A stretch of DNA of 64,000 bases from Corylus avellana (lineage: Eukaryota > Streptophyta > Magnoliopsida > Fagales > Betulaceae). The stretch's first letter is position 1; each line of letters starts with the position of its first letter. Positions 20,327 to 31,193 of the stretch are shown piece after piece. The notes beneath the pieces were generated by a model. That model had not been told where the DNA came from. It did no database searches and worked only from the letters and a program-made list of their open reading frames with translations. Where the stretch lies: positions 29,370,838 through 29,434,837 of the forward strand of contig NC_081542.1 in the NCBI RefSeq assembly GCF_901000735.1, written 5' to 3'. A program made the position numbers and the translations under genes.

Positions 20327-22110
20327 TGTTGGGAAAATTGATAATTAATTGGCAACCAATTTTCCACCAGCCCTTTATGCGAAAGTAGGGTTGCAAAGGC
20401 GGGCGGTTAAAAACTGCCTGCTAACCGCTAACCGCTATAACCGCCAACCGCTTAACCGCCCAACCGCCTAATCGCATTAACTGCTAATCGCTATAACCGC
20501 CTAGCAGTTAGCGGTTAGCGGTTATTGGGTCTACTAACCGTAACCGCTAACCACCTTTTTATATAATATATTTTTATAATTATAATTATAAAAATATTTA
20601 TACATATAACATAATCACTTGATCATTAAATCACAATTTTTTTTAAAAAAATAATTAAATCACAATTTGAGTATTAATATACTATCACTATAATTTATAT
20701 GATTATATCATATAATCACTTGATCATTAAATTACAATTTTTTTTTAAAAATAATTAAATCACAATTTGAGTATTAATATATTATCACTATAATTTATAT
20801 GATTATATCACATGAGATTGATCATTAAATCATTTGATTATATAATAACAAATTATACATATATAATATGACATAACTCATAAGTATATCAATTCATACT
20901 AATACAACAATTAAATATCTAGAGACTTATTTCCAATGTATATTATAAACTTATAAGTCTATATATGTTATAAGTCTATATAAGTCTACATATGTATATG
21001 AATAATATAAACGTATAATATCAATACTTAATCATATGATTCAATGACAATTCAAATATTTCATTCAAGACTTTAAGTGAATCATATTATTAATGTACAA
21101 TGATGATATGATTCGTATAATATCAAATTAAGTAATTGACATTTGATTAAACAATGACCAATGTGTTACTTATAAACACAATTTAAGTATTAATGTATTA
21201 TCATTATAATTTTAGTAATTTATATATTATCACTATAATTGATATGATTATATCACATGATGACTTGATCATTAAATCATATGATTATATAATAATAAAT
21301 AATGCATATATAATATGACATAACTCATAAGTCATAAGTCTACAAGTTAATCATATGATTCATGTACAATGATAATCACAATTGATTCAATTGAATTAAA
21401 CAATATATTACTTATAACTACAAGTCTACAATTTAATTAAAGCATTATTAGATACTTTAGGAATTTAGGATTTAGAAGATATTAAAAATACAAGAAAAAA
21501 AAAATGAGGGTAAAAAAAAGCCCAAAAAAATAAGCCCAAAAAGCCCTAAAGAAAGCCCAAAAAGCCCAAAAAAAAGCCCAATTTTAAAAAAGCGGTTAGC
21601 GGGCAGTTATCTATTTCGCTAACCGCTAACCGGCGGTTACCCGCTAACCGCTAACCGTTAGCCGGTTAGCGGTTGCGGTTAGTGAAATCTACTAACCGCT
21701 AAGACGGTTATGGTTAGCAGTTATTGCCACTAACCGCTAACCGTAACTGCCTTTGCACCCCTATGCGAAAGACAAGTTTGAAAAGAAAATACACGAGAAC
21801 ACACACACCAATCACACACGTACACAAAGAGTTTACGTGGTTCGGCAATATCCCTACATTTACGGGGCGTGATCCGATCTCCTTCTTTACAATTGAGAAA
21901 TATTGAGTACAATGGTACAAGCCTGAACCGCTCAAGTTTAATATCCCAAACCCAAGCCCTTAACCCCTTGCACACCCCACTCAACTGTCCCTCTCAAATA
22001 CCTAGTAAAGAAAAACTCTCTATACTTTGTAAATGCCACAAAGTGCTCTCACCAATTAGGACTATATATCCTTTTATAGAGGCTTAATCACGAAAAGTAG
22101 GAGAGCAATT
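20327..22110 (-). mobile_element. LTR-like fragment, interrupted by an hAT element
   Basis: On the minus strand a TATA-like 'ctataaaaggatata' (about 22080) is followed by 'aaggagatcggatcacgccc' and 'attgccgaaccacgtaaac', phrases common in the transcribed part of plant copia-like or TRIM LTRs, and the sequence may end at '...ttttcccaaca' (20327). The hAT element at 20386-21763 sits inside. The right boundary is undetermined. No coding region is attached. Confidence 0.45.
20386..21763. mobile_element. hAT-like element (1378 bp) with perfect 8-bp TSD
   Basis: Termini are 'TAGGGTTGCAAAGGCGGGCG' on the left and, reversed, 'TAGGGGTGCAAAGGCAGTTA' on the right: an inverted repeat of about 17 bp with one or two mismatches. 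The target duplication TGCGAAAG is perfect (20378-20385 and 21764-21771). Both subterminal zones (20395-20560 and 21590-21750) are packed with 'taaccgctaaccgc' repeats in both orientations. These are likely transposase-binding sites by analogy with Ac. The AT-rich centre holds an approximately 98-bp direct duplication (20612 and 20711) and no transposase. The intact TSD suggests a relatively young insertion. Confidence 0.85.
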
Positions 22111-22234
22111 TTAATTTAATTGCTGTTGGGAAAACGAAACCATCATGAATACAAAGTCTTTTCCATGATGAAGATAAGCATTACAGCCCACATGTTTATC
22201 CATACACGTTTTCTCAAAAAATTCAATTCCAAGT

Positions 22235-22334
22235 NNNNNNNNNNNNNNNNNNNNNNNNNNNNNNNNNNNNNNNNNNNNNNNNNNNNNNNNNNNNNNNNNN
22301 NNNNNNNNNNNNNNNNNNNNNNNNNNNNNNNNNN
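22235..22334. other. Assembly gap (100 N)
   Basis: Exactly 100 unknown bases. Confidence 0.99.
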
Positions 22335-22599
22335 AATAAAAAGCCCACAAAACTCAATCTAGCAATTCTCAAATTACTTTTTGGCCCAATTAGCAATCAG
22401 TAAAAAAGCCCACTAAAAAGCCCACAAAAGTCCAAACCGGTTTAACCGACCGGTTAACCGATTACCTATTTGACAGATAATTTTCGGTTAAGACTTCTTA
22501 TCGGTCGGTAATCGGTTAAGATTTGGTTAATCGATAGCTTATCGGTTAACCGACTGATAAGTCCATTAACCAGTCTTAACCGACCGATACCCAGCCCTA
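22335..22599. mobile_element. Right end of another hAT-like element
   Basis: Dense 'accggttaaccg', 'ggttaatcgat' and 'ttaaccgaccgata' repeats end at 'cccagccctaa', the inverted form of a TAGGGCTGGG terminus. The left end probably lies in or beyond the adjacent gap, so no TSD can be checked. Confidence 0.55.
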
Positions 22600-23063
22600 A
22601 ATTATGACATATGATCTTTTATATCTTTATTGTCAAGGGCGGAACTAAAAAAGTTTGTTTGGGGTAGCCGGAACTAAAGACAATAATTTATTTCTTGTGA
22701 AGTTGCTTACTATATTATTATATTAATATGGCATCTCGAAACAAAGTTTATGGTATGAAATAATAGGAACCTGTAACATTTTGCTGACATTACTGGCACC
22801 AAATACCTTGTGCACATTAGCAAACTTTTGGTGTTCATTGCTGGTAAATAAGGGGAAAAAACACAACCTCACCACTCATAAGCTTGGATGCTGCGCATGG
22901 TGAAGGGGCACCTTGTTTTCTGCCGCTCTCCTTTATTTTGTCACGTGTCCCTTTTTAGGGCAAACAAAATCCCAACAGACCAGTTTTCCTTGGTCTCTAA
23001 CCCTTAAGTTTCTTACCCTTATCTTTATTTTTAGGACACTATCTCAAACCAAAAGACAAAATT
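22600..23063. other. Intergenic, nothing recognised
   Basis: No coding or RNA gene is seen. Phrases such as 'caagggcggaactaaa' near 22635 are common in plant repeat DNA. Confidence 0.35.
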
Positions 23064-23330
23064 CACTATAAAAAACTTATCAATTTGTAATGTGTCTACT
23101 GTTCATTATTTTTTGACACATTATCATTTAGTAACATGTCACAAGTAACGTGTTAAATGTAACACATTACCAATTGGTAACGTGTCAATCTGTCACGTTA
23201 CCAATTGATAAACGTGCTAGTGTGGCACATTACCAATTTGTAATGTGCCAGTTTGACACGTTACGAATTGGTAACGTGTCAAATTTAACATGTTACCAAT
23301 TGGTAACGTGTTAAACTAACGCGTTACTAA
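23064..23330. mobile_element. CACTA-like terminal region with nested palindromes
   Basis: It begins 'CACTATAAAAAACTTA', close to the CACTACAAAAA ends of plant CACTA transposons, and continues into about eight inverted and direct copies built on 'cgttaccaattggtaacg' and variants ('acattaccaatttgtaatgt'). Such subterminal repeats fit a CACTA end. A partner terminus (TTTTTGTAGTG) was not found nearby, so only one end may be present. Confidence 0.45.
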
Positions 23331-23931
23331 TTTTTTGTCTTTATTTTCATAGTAATTCCATTAATACTATTTATAATATATTAGTAATTCCATAATATAT
23401 ACTAAAATGATTTATTTAGTTTTCATAATAATTTTATTATATTTCATAATAATATATACTAAAGTAGGAAGAGTTCCAATTTTTGCTCAAGTATAAATTA
23501 TTCATGTTACTGAAGTATATAAAGCTTTACATTTGTTATTGACTAGCTTCTTAATTTGAAAAGGACTTCCGCTTCCTCATTGAATGTCTTGGTGGAAGTT
23601 AAAATTAAATAATTAAGTACGTATGTAACTCACATATCAATTCCTTCCACAGTGAGAGGATCTACTTGAGCTTGTATGAGCATCTCGCGTATTTGTCCAA
23701 TTTATATGTGACTACTATACTACAATGTAAGACTATTATAAGTATGGCGGCCAGTATAGCAAATTTCATCACACATTGCTACATTGGACATACTGTTAAT
23801 TATTTTGACCTTACAAAAAACAATATTTAACATTATCGAAGGAAAAACGTACATATATATAATCTAATAAAAAATCTGTTAGTTTTATATGATTTAATCC
23901 TATAAATCATACCGATTCATATAATGACTAT

Positions 23932-23975
<44 letters not shown>

Positions 23976-23976
23976 C
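23932..23976. repeat. Compound (CA)n(TA)n microsatellite
   Basis: CA dinucleotides passing into TA dinucleotides, as at 4774-4820. Confidence 0.95.
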
Positions 23977-24258
23977 ACAATGCATGACACTGTGGCTTGA
24001 ATCATATATATTTATGATGAAATGATGATTAGCATTATAAATTTTTTAATTAATGGTAAACCAGTTGATATATTTATCATATTGTATTGATAGTTAAACT
24101 ATTCAAATTAATATAACAATTATGAACTAGCTAGCGATCGATCGACTTACTCCCAATGTTGTTAAAAAATAACATTGTGATTTTTAGTAATAATATTCTA
24201 GACTATATATACATATACGGAGTAGCCTGGTGTTACATTTTTAGTAATAATATTCACC

Positions 24259-24306
24259 CTCCCAATGTAATGTTATTATTTTTAGTAATAATAACATTAC
24301 ATTTTT
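24259..24306. repeat. Short perfect hairpin
   Basis: 'aatgtaatgttattatt' pairs with 'aataataacattacatt' across a few bases. Related phrases ('ttagtaataatatt') occur twice just upstream (24185, 24240). Possibly a MITE fragment. Confidence 0.6.
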
Positions 24307-25159
24307 TTATTTTTTTAAAAAAGAAAGTTTGGAATATTTTGATATATTAATTTATAATTTTAATGGCTAAAATTGACGGAAGGATCTTAATTAAGAACAA
24401 TTCAAAATTCAAAAGTCTAAAATAAAAAATTTAAAAGTTCAAAAAAAATTTATAAAATCAAATAAAAGTTCAAAAGATCAAAATAAAATTTTTCATAATT
24501 ATAATAGCACATGGGCCGACAAGCAATTCCCTGCCATGTACGTCAACCAAATTTTCTTGATGTCCTTCAAAGATTTGGACATCACAATTGACAAGTCATG
24601 GAAATATCAAGTAGTAGTAGACTCTGCTGAATTTTGCGAGATTCACCAAACATTCACCAAGAGACTTTTTGAAGATCAATTCGAGAAAAAACTATTATTT
24701 TGGTTTTAAAACTCAGATTGATTTGATGGTAATTTTGTTTTGTTTTTTTTTTTTTTTAAAAGAAATTTAATTTTGTTAAAGTATTTTTTTTTATTATTAT
24801 TATAATTTAAGTTTGTAACATGCTATATAAAAGCTAAAAATTATAATTTTGAACTTTGACTCTATTAATTTACTTCAATTTAAATTAAATATTCATCATA
24901 TTTGACATCACCTATTAAAAGAAAATTTTAGTTCACAAGTGAGAAAGAGTATTAAAATATTTATTAAATAATTAAATTTATGTATTCTTATTCACTTAAG
25001 TTTTTGAGACAAGTGCTAATTTAATACATTTTTTTTTTCTTTATTTTTGATGCGGATCAAAAAAGAAAAACAAAAGTTTGACCTCTGGCTCCATTTAACA
25101 TAAAAATATTGTCAAATAATAATAATAAAAAAAAATTACTTTCTCACTTTTTCATATAC

Positions 25160-25185
25160 TAGTGGGGATAGCACGTGCATTCTCA
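25160..25185 (-). mobile_element. Second Helitron-like 3' end, incomplete
   Basis: 'actagtggggatagcacgtg' matches the phrase at 4821 ('actagttaggatggcacgtg') up to the first arm of the hairpin. The second arm is lost. Likely a decayed relative of the same family. Confidence 0.45.
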
Positions 25186-25339
25186 ATGTTAAAATATGAG
25201 AAAAAGTTAATTTACATAACACACAGAATTATTCAGTTGTGAAAATTGATCCATTTTCGTTTGGTAGCTCTTCAACAATAGTAATGTTGAATTTTTGGCA
25301 TAGTTTTTCACGTTCATCAATCAATGTAACTCTTAGCTA

Positions 25340-25601
25340 AATGATGAATTGTTGCTTTGAAGAAAGTCTTGCAAGGTTTTCTATATCAGTAATGCCCTTA
25401 TATTTATTGGAGAATAAAAGTAAGATAGATTTGATGAATCATAAAAACAAGGAGGACAAATTCATGTTTCAATGATGAATTGTTGCTTTGAAGAAAGTCT
25501 TGCAAGGCTTTCTATATCAGTAATGCCCTTATATTTATTGGAGAATAAAAGTAAGATAGATTTGATGAATCATAAAAACAAGGAGGACAAATTCATGTTT
25601 C
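25340..25601. repeat. 131-bp tandem duplication, one mismatch
   Basis: Copy 1 (25340-25470) and copy 2 (25471-25601) are identical except for 'aaggttttct' versus 'aaggctttct'. Such identity implies a very recent event, or an assembly artefact. The frame at 25472 has no recognised domain. Confidence 0.95.
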
Positions 25602-25804
25602 AAAGGTTCGAAGTAAAAGGACGAAAAAAATTGCTCGAGACCTCCTATAGTTTTCTTGCAAAATTTTAATAGCATTCATCGCCATGAAAATTCATATACT
25701 ATAAGGAAACTTGAAAATCTTACAAAACTAAAGCAAACCACTCAAGCACTCGTTTTTTTTTTTTTTTCCTTCTCATTTTGCTAATCTCACGCTGCTTGCT
25801 CCCC

Positions 25805-25851
<47 letters not shown>

Positions 25852-26110
25852 TTTTCTTTCTTTACATACATAGGGAATTGAGGGAGAACAATGATAAGAA
25901 CGAAGAAAAGAAATATTTTCATCATTTTTTACGGAATGAAGATCTGGACCCCCCCAATTGAAAGATGAGTCCGCTCATGTTTTTTTCCTTCTCTTCCCAC
26001 ACACCCCACCACTTATTTTATTTTAATTTATCTTTTCCTCTTTTATCTCTCCACTAGCAGCAATCAACCACCCCCCCACCCACTCACTCTCTCTTTTTTT
26101 TTTTTTTTTT
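25602..26110. other. Intergenic before the LRR gene, with (TA)n
   Basis: Contains a (TA)n run at 25809-25849 and pyrimidine-rich sequence. The promoter and first codons of the LRR gene probably lie in the following gap or just left of it. Confidence 0.45.
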
Positions 26111-26210
26111 NNNNNNNNNNNNNNNNNNNNNNNNNNNNNNNNNNNNNNNNNNNNNNNNNNNNNNNNNNNNNNNNNNNNNNNNNNNNNNNNNNNNNNNNNN
26201 NNNNNNNNNN
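26111..26210. other. Assembly gap (100 N)
   Basis: Exactly 100 unknown bases. It removes the 5' end of the LRR gene. Confidence 0.99.
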
Positions 26211-26864
26211 CCTTAAAGGCTCAAATTTCTTATGACCCTCGTAATGTTTTGACAAACAACTGGTCTGTCAGCAGCTCCATTTGCAGTTGGGTTGGTGTCA
26301 CTTGTGGTTCCAGCCATCGGCAAGTCATCGCTTTGAACCTTTCTTACATGGGTCTTGTAGGCACCATTCCTCCACACATAGGAAACCTTTCATCTCTTGT
26401 CAGTCTTAGCATCGAAAACAATAGTTTTCATGGCTCTCTACCCAACAAGCTGGCCTGTCTTTACCGGTTGCAACACTTATCCCTTGGATTCAATAAGTTT
26501 GGCGGAGAAATTCCTACATGGATGGGATTGTTAACCAAACTTCAAAATTTGTCGCTACATGATAATAGTTTCGTTGGGACTATTCCATCATCTCTCTCTA
26601 ACATATCTTCATTACAAATTATGGATCTTAGTCATAACCAACTTTCGGGCTCCATTCCATCCTCCATCTTCAACATATACAATATGAAAAGAATGGATCT
26701 CACTGATAACATGCTTTCTGGTCCGATGCCTTCCATTATTTCCTACACGTCATCACTGCAGTATTTATCATTGACAAATAATTCTTTCAGTGGAAGTTTA
26801 CCTTCAGAAATTGGAAATTTAATCATGCTCTCAGATTTATATCTTTCCGGCAACAACTTTGAAG
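26211..26864 (+). CDS. LRR receptor-like kinase, class XII type, first coding exon (5' end in gap)
   Basis: An open frame of 217 codons starts at the gap edge (first full codon at 26213). It encodes the cap motif 'NNWSVSSSICSWVGVTC' (the W...CxWxGVxC of LRRNT_2), then seven to eight 24-residue LRRs such as 'VIALNLSYMGLVGTIPPHIG', 'LQNLSLHDNSFVGTIPSSL', 'LQIMDLSHNQLSGSIPSSIF' and 'LQYLSLTNNSFSGSLPSEIG', ending 'LYLSGNNFEG'. The exon closes in phase 1 at a GT donor ('gaag/gtatgc'). Class XII receptors (FLS2, EFR, At3g47570 type) sit in the plasma membrane and sense microbial ligands. No signal peptide is visible because of the gap, and no transmembrane or kinase segment is found anywhere in this window. 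It may be the start of a gene whose later exons are the 144-bp cassettes at 27.7-28.1 kb, or a fragment. Confidence 0.75.
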
Positions 26865-27708
26865 GTATGCTTAATCCTACTTCTGTTGATGGATTATATG
26901 AATAACATCATTGACTCGATATATTCTCCTTTTCTTGCCTTCTTTGTGGTATCTTTCAATTGAAAGCACAAAATCAGACCATACAACGAAGCAAAAGGAT
27001 TTTAGCAATTCTAGAAAAAAGAAAATTCTACTAGCTTGTGTAAATGACTCGATGGGTCGGGAGACGTGGTTGCACATGTTGGTGAAAATGAGTTAAAGTA
27101 CTAATGGTAACCTTTGCTAGAATTGGGTATATACGAAATTGGGCTATGTTACTTATTTATTAAAAAAATCACATCTCTAAAAGTTTTTTATGTGAGATCC
27201 AAATTAATTTTGGTTTGATTCATTTCAAAAAGTTGAAAACTACTTTTCTTCATGAAAATTGTAGGAAAACTTCACTTACTATCCTTATTTATTTATTATT
27301 TATTTTTTATCATTTTTACAATCATACTTTTGAACTTAAACTTTAAATAGTGTCAATTTAGGGTAATTACTAGTAGCCAATATGATGAACTATCATTTAT
27401 TGATCTGCTACGGTAATCTTCTAATCTCCACACACGTTGATCTTCACTCATCTTCTTGTTAGCTGACTTGATCACGTTCTTATCTTCACTCCGACACTTA
27501 TTACTGTTAGATTCTAGGCTACACAGTTATCCAGAAGCTAAACTAATGAGTTTGTATCTACGTTTGTATATTAACTATTCACATTGTTTACCTTTCTTCA
27601 ATGTGGAATATAACACGCACGCGTACACTCACATCATTTAGTGTTCTCCTAGTCTTTAGTCACTTGGGAAACTTCAGTATTTGTTTATAAATGGTAATTG
27701 TTTTATAG
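26865..27708 (+). other. Intron-like sequence between LRR exons
   Basis: The first 100 bp ('gtatgcttaatcctacttct' onward, including 'gacatcattgact'-type sequence) recurs after the LRR exons at 28071, 44386, 51689 and 58692. The last 130 bp before 27709 recurs before 58009. No other gene is seen. Confidence 0.6.
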
Positions 27709-27852
27709 ATATTATCACATCCGCTTTGTTCTGGTGCAAACAATTGCAATATTTATCGTTATGGGCTAAAAATTTTACAGGAAGAATACCTTCGGAAATC
27801 GGCAACTTATCCATGCTTACTGAGTTGCACCTTAGCTATAACTACTTTGAAG
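27709..27852 (+). CDS. 144-bp LRR exon cassette 1
   Basis: Bounded by 'ttttatag' and 'gtttgttt', phase 1 at both ends. It encodes exactly 48 residues, two LRRs: 'LFWCKQLQYLSLWAKNFTGR' and 'IPSEIGNLSMLTELHLSYN' with 'YFEG'. The first motif has 'DIITSA' where the family has 'GTIPST'. Open throughout. It could be spliced in frame between the exon at 26211-26864 and the next cassette. Confidence 0.65.
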
Positions 27853-27926
27853 GTTTGTTTAGTATTCTTTTAGCCTTTTGTACATTAAACTTCAATATTT
27901 GTTTTTAAATAGTAACTGTTTTGTAG

Positions 27927-28070
27927 GTACTATCCCATTCACTTTGTTTAAGTGCAAGCAATTGCAAATTTTATCGTTGGCGGTTAATAAATTCACCGGA
28001 ATTATACCTTCAGAAATTGGAAACTTAACCATACTCACAGAGTTATATCTTTTTGACAACAAGTTTGGAG
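27927..28070 (+). CDS. 144-bp LRR exon cassette 2
   Basis: Separated from cassette 1 by a 74-bp intron ('gtttgttt...ttttgtag'). It encodes 48 residues: 'TIPFTLFKCKQLQILSLAVN', then 'KFTGIIPSEIGNLTILTELY', then 'LFDNKFGG' with the terminal Gly split by the intron (phase 1-1). The donor is 'gtatgcat'. No later exon follows before the repeats at 28.4 kb, so the gene is incomplete or its 3' part has been displaced. Confidence 0.65.
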
Positions 28071-28389
28071 GTATGCATAATCTACTACTGTTGATGGATT
28101 ATATGAATGACATTATTGACTTAGTATATTTACCTTTTATTGCCTTAAATGCTATATCTTTAAATTTTGGGAAAGTAAAAAATTCTAATGGATAGTAACA
28201 TAATTGTTTATTTCTATTAGTCTGTGTAAATGACTCGTTGGGTCGGCATAATCCTACGCGGTAGCACATGTTGGTTCATCTTCTCGCTTGTGCTTCCTCC
28301 CTGTTGTTTTTACATTCATAGTTAGTATTACCTGAAAAAATTGATAACCCTTACAATTTTGAATGAACCTGGGTGGAAATGTGTTGTGG

Positions 28390-28700
28390 CGATGGGCCCT
28401 GTGCCTATTCACTGTTTAGGTAGCTGAGTAAAGGAGTACCGCTTGCACCCAGCTGGATGTACCCTAGTCAGCCTAGGCGGAAATTAGTGCCGACACTTTC
28501 AAGGTAATTAAACATGACAATTTTGGAAGATGGGCATACCCATACGCTGTTTGGGTAGCTGAGTAAGGGAGTACAGCTCAAGCCTGATGGAATATACGCT
28601 AGTCGGCCTAGGCGAGAGTCATTGCCTTCACCTTAAAGTGGAGATGACGATTTTGGTAGGTGGGCATATCTGTACACTCTTTGGCTAAGTAAGGGGTTTC
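28390..28700. repeat. 136-bp direct repeats (two copies and a partial third)
   Basis: Copies contain 'gtagctgagtaa' at 28419 and 28555, then 'gtcagcctaggcgg' or 'gtcggcctaggcg'. A third begins 'gtgggcatatctgtacactc' near 28658 and is truncated. No coding potential. Mobile-element origin likely. Confidence 0.75.
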
Positions 28701-29440
28701 TGGAAAATCATGGTTAACTGGTTGATAAGGTTCTATTTGTAGATATGCTATTCAAATTTGGTCTCTATCACTAGAATTGTAATCGCAAATTTTTTTTCTT
28801 AAGCAAGAATCTCGTGATAGATTTACTAAATCTATTTTGATACGAGCTTGTTTAGAATTTGATTGGAGCTCAATAGAATCATTATTGTTTTCCATAATCT
28901 CATATAACTACAATTATATATTTTATACAATTAAAATATGAAACAAAAACTATATATATATATCAAAAAGAGCAATATATAATATTAAAACAATTAATTT
29001 AAAAAACAGTTTAAATATAAAAATTTAATTACATACCTCAATTTTTATAGCAAAAGGTTAAAGAAATCGATTTGAATAGACCTAGTTGAAGGCTTGAATG
29101 CTTGAAGTTGAAAAGTTGAAAGGAGAAATGGCCAATAACAAATTTAAGGAATACAGATAGTCTGGAACTAGACCTCTTTAAGGAGAAAACACAAATTGTA
29201 TGTTGAAAGGAGAAAATGCCAATATTTAAGGAATACCAGAACCCTGGGAGTCTTTAAGAAAAAAATGGCAGTAGGAAATTTTTCTAAGATGTAAGAATAG
29301 AAGACCAAATTCTTTATTAATGTGTTGTAAGTTATTGAAGTTAGATTTTTTATGTGTTTTTTTGTGCTGTGCGGCCTGTGCCTCATCAATGTCGTTATTT
29401 TAATTTTCTTGTTCGCATTTCTAATGACAAACTTCCTAAA
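28701..29440. other. Intergenic, nothing recognised
   Basis: AT-rich. The frame at 29168-29389 has no recognised domain. Confidence 0.4.
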
Positions 29441-31193
29441 AGGGTAATAACAACGTATATCTAACGACTTAGTAAGTAAATCTCACAATTAGGTATGATT
29501 GAGCCAATTTAAACAGAAATAAACCTGCAGTTTTAGTAATCATTTGAAAAGAGATGTTGTCTTCATTAATAAACCGTAAAAGTATTGTTTGGTTAATAAA
29601 GAGGGTGGTGTACTCTCGGTGGCAATCACCTAAATATTTTAATGCAAGAAAAACTAATGCTTTATAGGTCATAACTTTCATGTATGGTCTACCCGAGATA
29701 TTACCCCTTCTTATCAGGGTTGACGCTGTCCCGAGAGACCTGTAGTACAATGCTAGTGCCCCAGCCATTGTATGGTCTACCGTACATAACATTAGTAGCA
29801 CGACCGAATCCGACCTCGGGTGGCTCATACCACTAATGATGTCCGTCTTATAGTGACCGAGTCATTTGGGAATGACTGCGCTTGGTCACGAAACTATTTG
29901 ATCCAAAGCCTACATATCAACACACACATTTGACCATAGAATGAAGTCTATATATTAAGCCCATGGCCATTATACCGCAGGTACCGGTGTGTCATGTCAT
30001 ACAATGCATCTTGTTATTGAGTTAATAAAATAGTTACCAAGTAGATACAAAAATGTAAACATGCTCATATCATACTCGTGGTCAGTCAACTGATATCCCA
30101 CGTTTTTAAGAAAGTATTCGTAAGTGTTTACTTACCTCGTACGCTCGCTCGAATCCTCCGACATAGCTAAATCCTGCTATAACGAAATACCATATGTCGT
30201 CACGCACAATTCTAGAGGACCCTTACGAGTAAGATACTAAGCTTTATCCATTAAAAGGATCGCTAGACTCGAAAATACATGAGAGTGAGGCTTAAGGACA
30301 GATACCCGGTTTACTGACCGTACGTCTGGGCTCGAGAGCATACGTCTAGTCAGTGAGTTAGGAAATCCGGCAATAAGCTTCAAACTGTGTTTTAGGGCTT
30401 CTATAAAATCTATAAGCTTCTACATCTCCTCCTAGGCTAATAAACAGACACATGCAACATAAGAAAACTCAACATCATGCAATACAAAGAATCAAAGAAG
30501 CTTCTGAAACCATTTTGAAAACATTTCTTGTTTTGTAAGGAAATGACATCTTTTGAAAACTCACAACGTTAATAAAGCAATAAGAACGATATTGAGAGTG
30601 TAAAACAGGCAAGGGTTTACCTCGGGAGGTGGCAAGAACACTAAGCTTCCTTCTCTCTCTCAAATCAAACTCACAAATCTCTCACACAGAGGTTTCTCAG
30701 AGAGTCCATGGCGTAAGAATGGGTTCAAGGGGGTCGGTATTTATAGGCTAGAAAAGCTGGGGGCACTACCAACTACTTTGAAAAGTAGCGGATGTCCAGT
30801 ACTATTAGGGCGTACGTCCGGTACTATTACACATTGGGTAAAAGGGTTCATCGTACGTCCCGGTATTATCTAGGGGTTTTCCAAAAAGTAGCGTACGTTC
30901 GGGTGGTCCCCTTACGTACGTCCTCTACTAAAAACAGCAGCGTACATTCGGTAACCCTAGCGTACGTCTTCTGCTAAAAACAAGAACGTACGTCCGGTTC
31001 CCTGGTCATACGTATGGTCAGAAATGGTAGGTTTGGGTTTCACTTCAAAGGCTTTATGGCTAAGTGTGAGGGCTATGGGTTATGCTGAGATGGCTTAGGG
31101 TTTTCTGTTTAGGGCTGATTTAAAAGGCTATTAGTTCGTTGAGTAAGGGATTAAAACTCTTTTTAAAATGATTTAAAAAGTTGGGATATTACA
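29441..31193 (-). mobile_element. Ty3-gypsy-type LTR (copy A), 3' end truncated
   Basis: Colinear with the complete LTR at 59788-61170. Shared blocks include 'aatctcacaattaggtatga' (versus 'atacctcacaattgggtatg'), 'tgaccatagaat', 'cttacctcg' and 'cctccgacat'. The minus-strand start is 'TGTAATATCCC' at 31193. The left end lacks the first 300 bp or so of the complete copy, so it is truncated. Near the minus-strand 5' end lies the array of CGTACGTCCGG units at 30780-31020. Confidence 0.75.
30290..31020. repeat. Palindrome array with CGTACG cores in LTR copy A
   Basis: Many copies of 'gcgtacgtccggtactatt' or shorter forms ('gtacgtcc', 'acgtacgt', 'catacgtatgg'), separated by 15-60 bp, mostly at 30790-31020 with outliers near 30320. 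The related LTR B has a different core at equivalent places. Confidence 0.75.

Larger units (their letters stand above)
23331..25339. other. AT-rich intergenic stretch
   Basis: No gene recognised. Contents include a compound microsatellite at 23932-23976, a hairpin at 24259-24306, and a Helitron-like phrase at 25160. Confidence 0.45.

Noticed and set aside
20327..22110. Cassandra-type TRIM carrying a 5S rRNA-like promoter
   Set aside because: The 'gtcccacatc' phrase suggested it, but I see no 5S-like internal promoter boxes in the right order.
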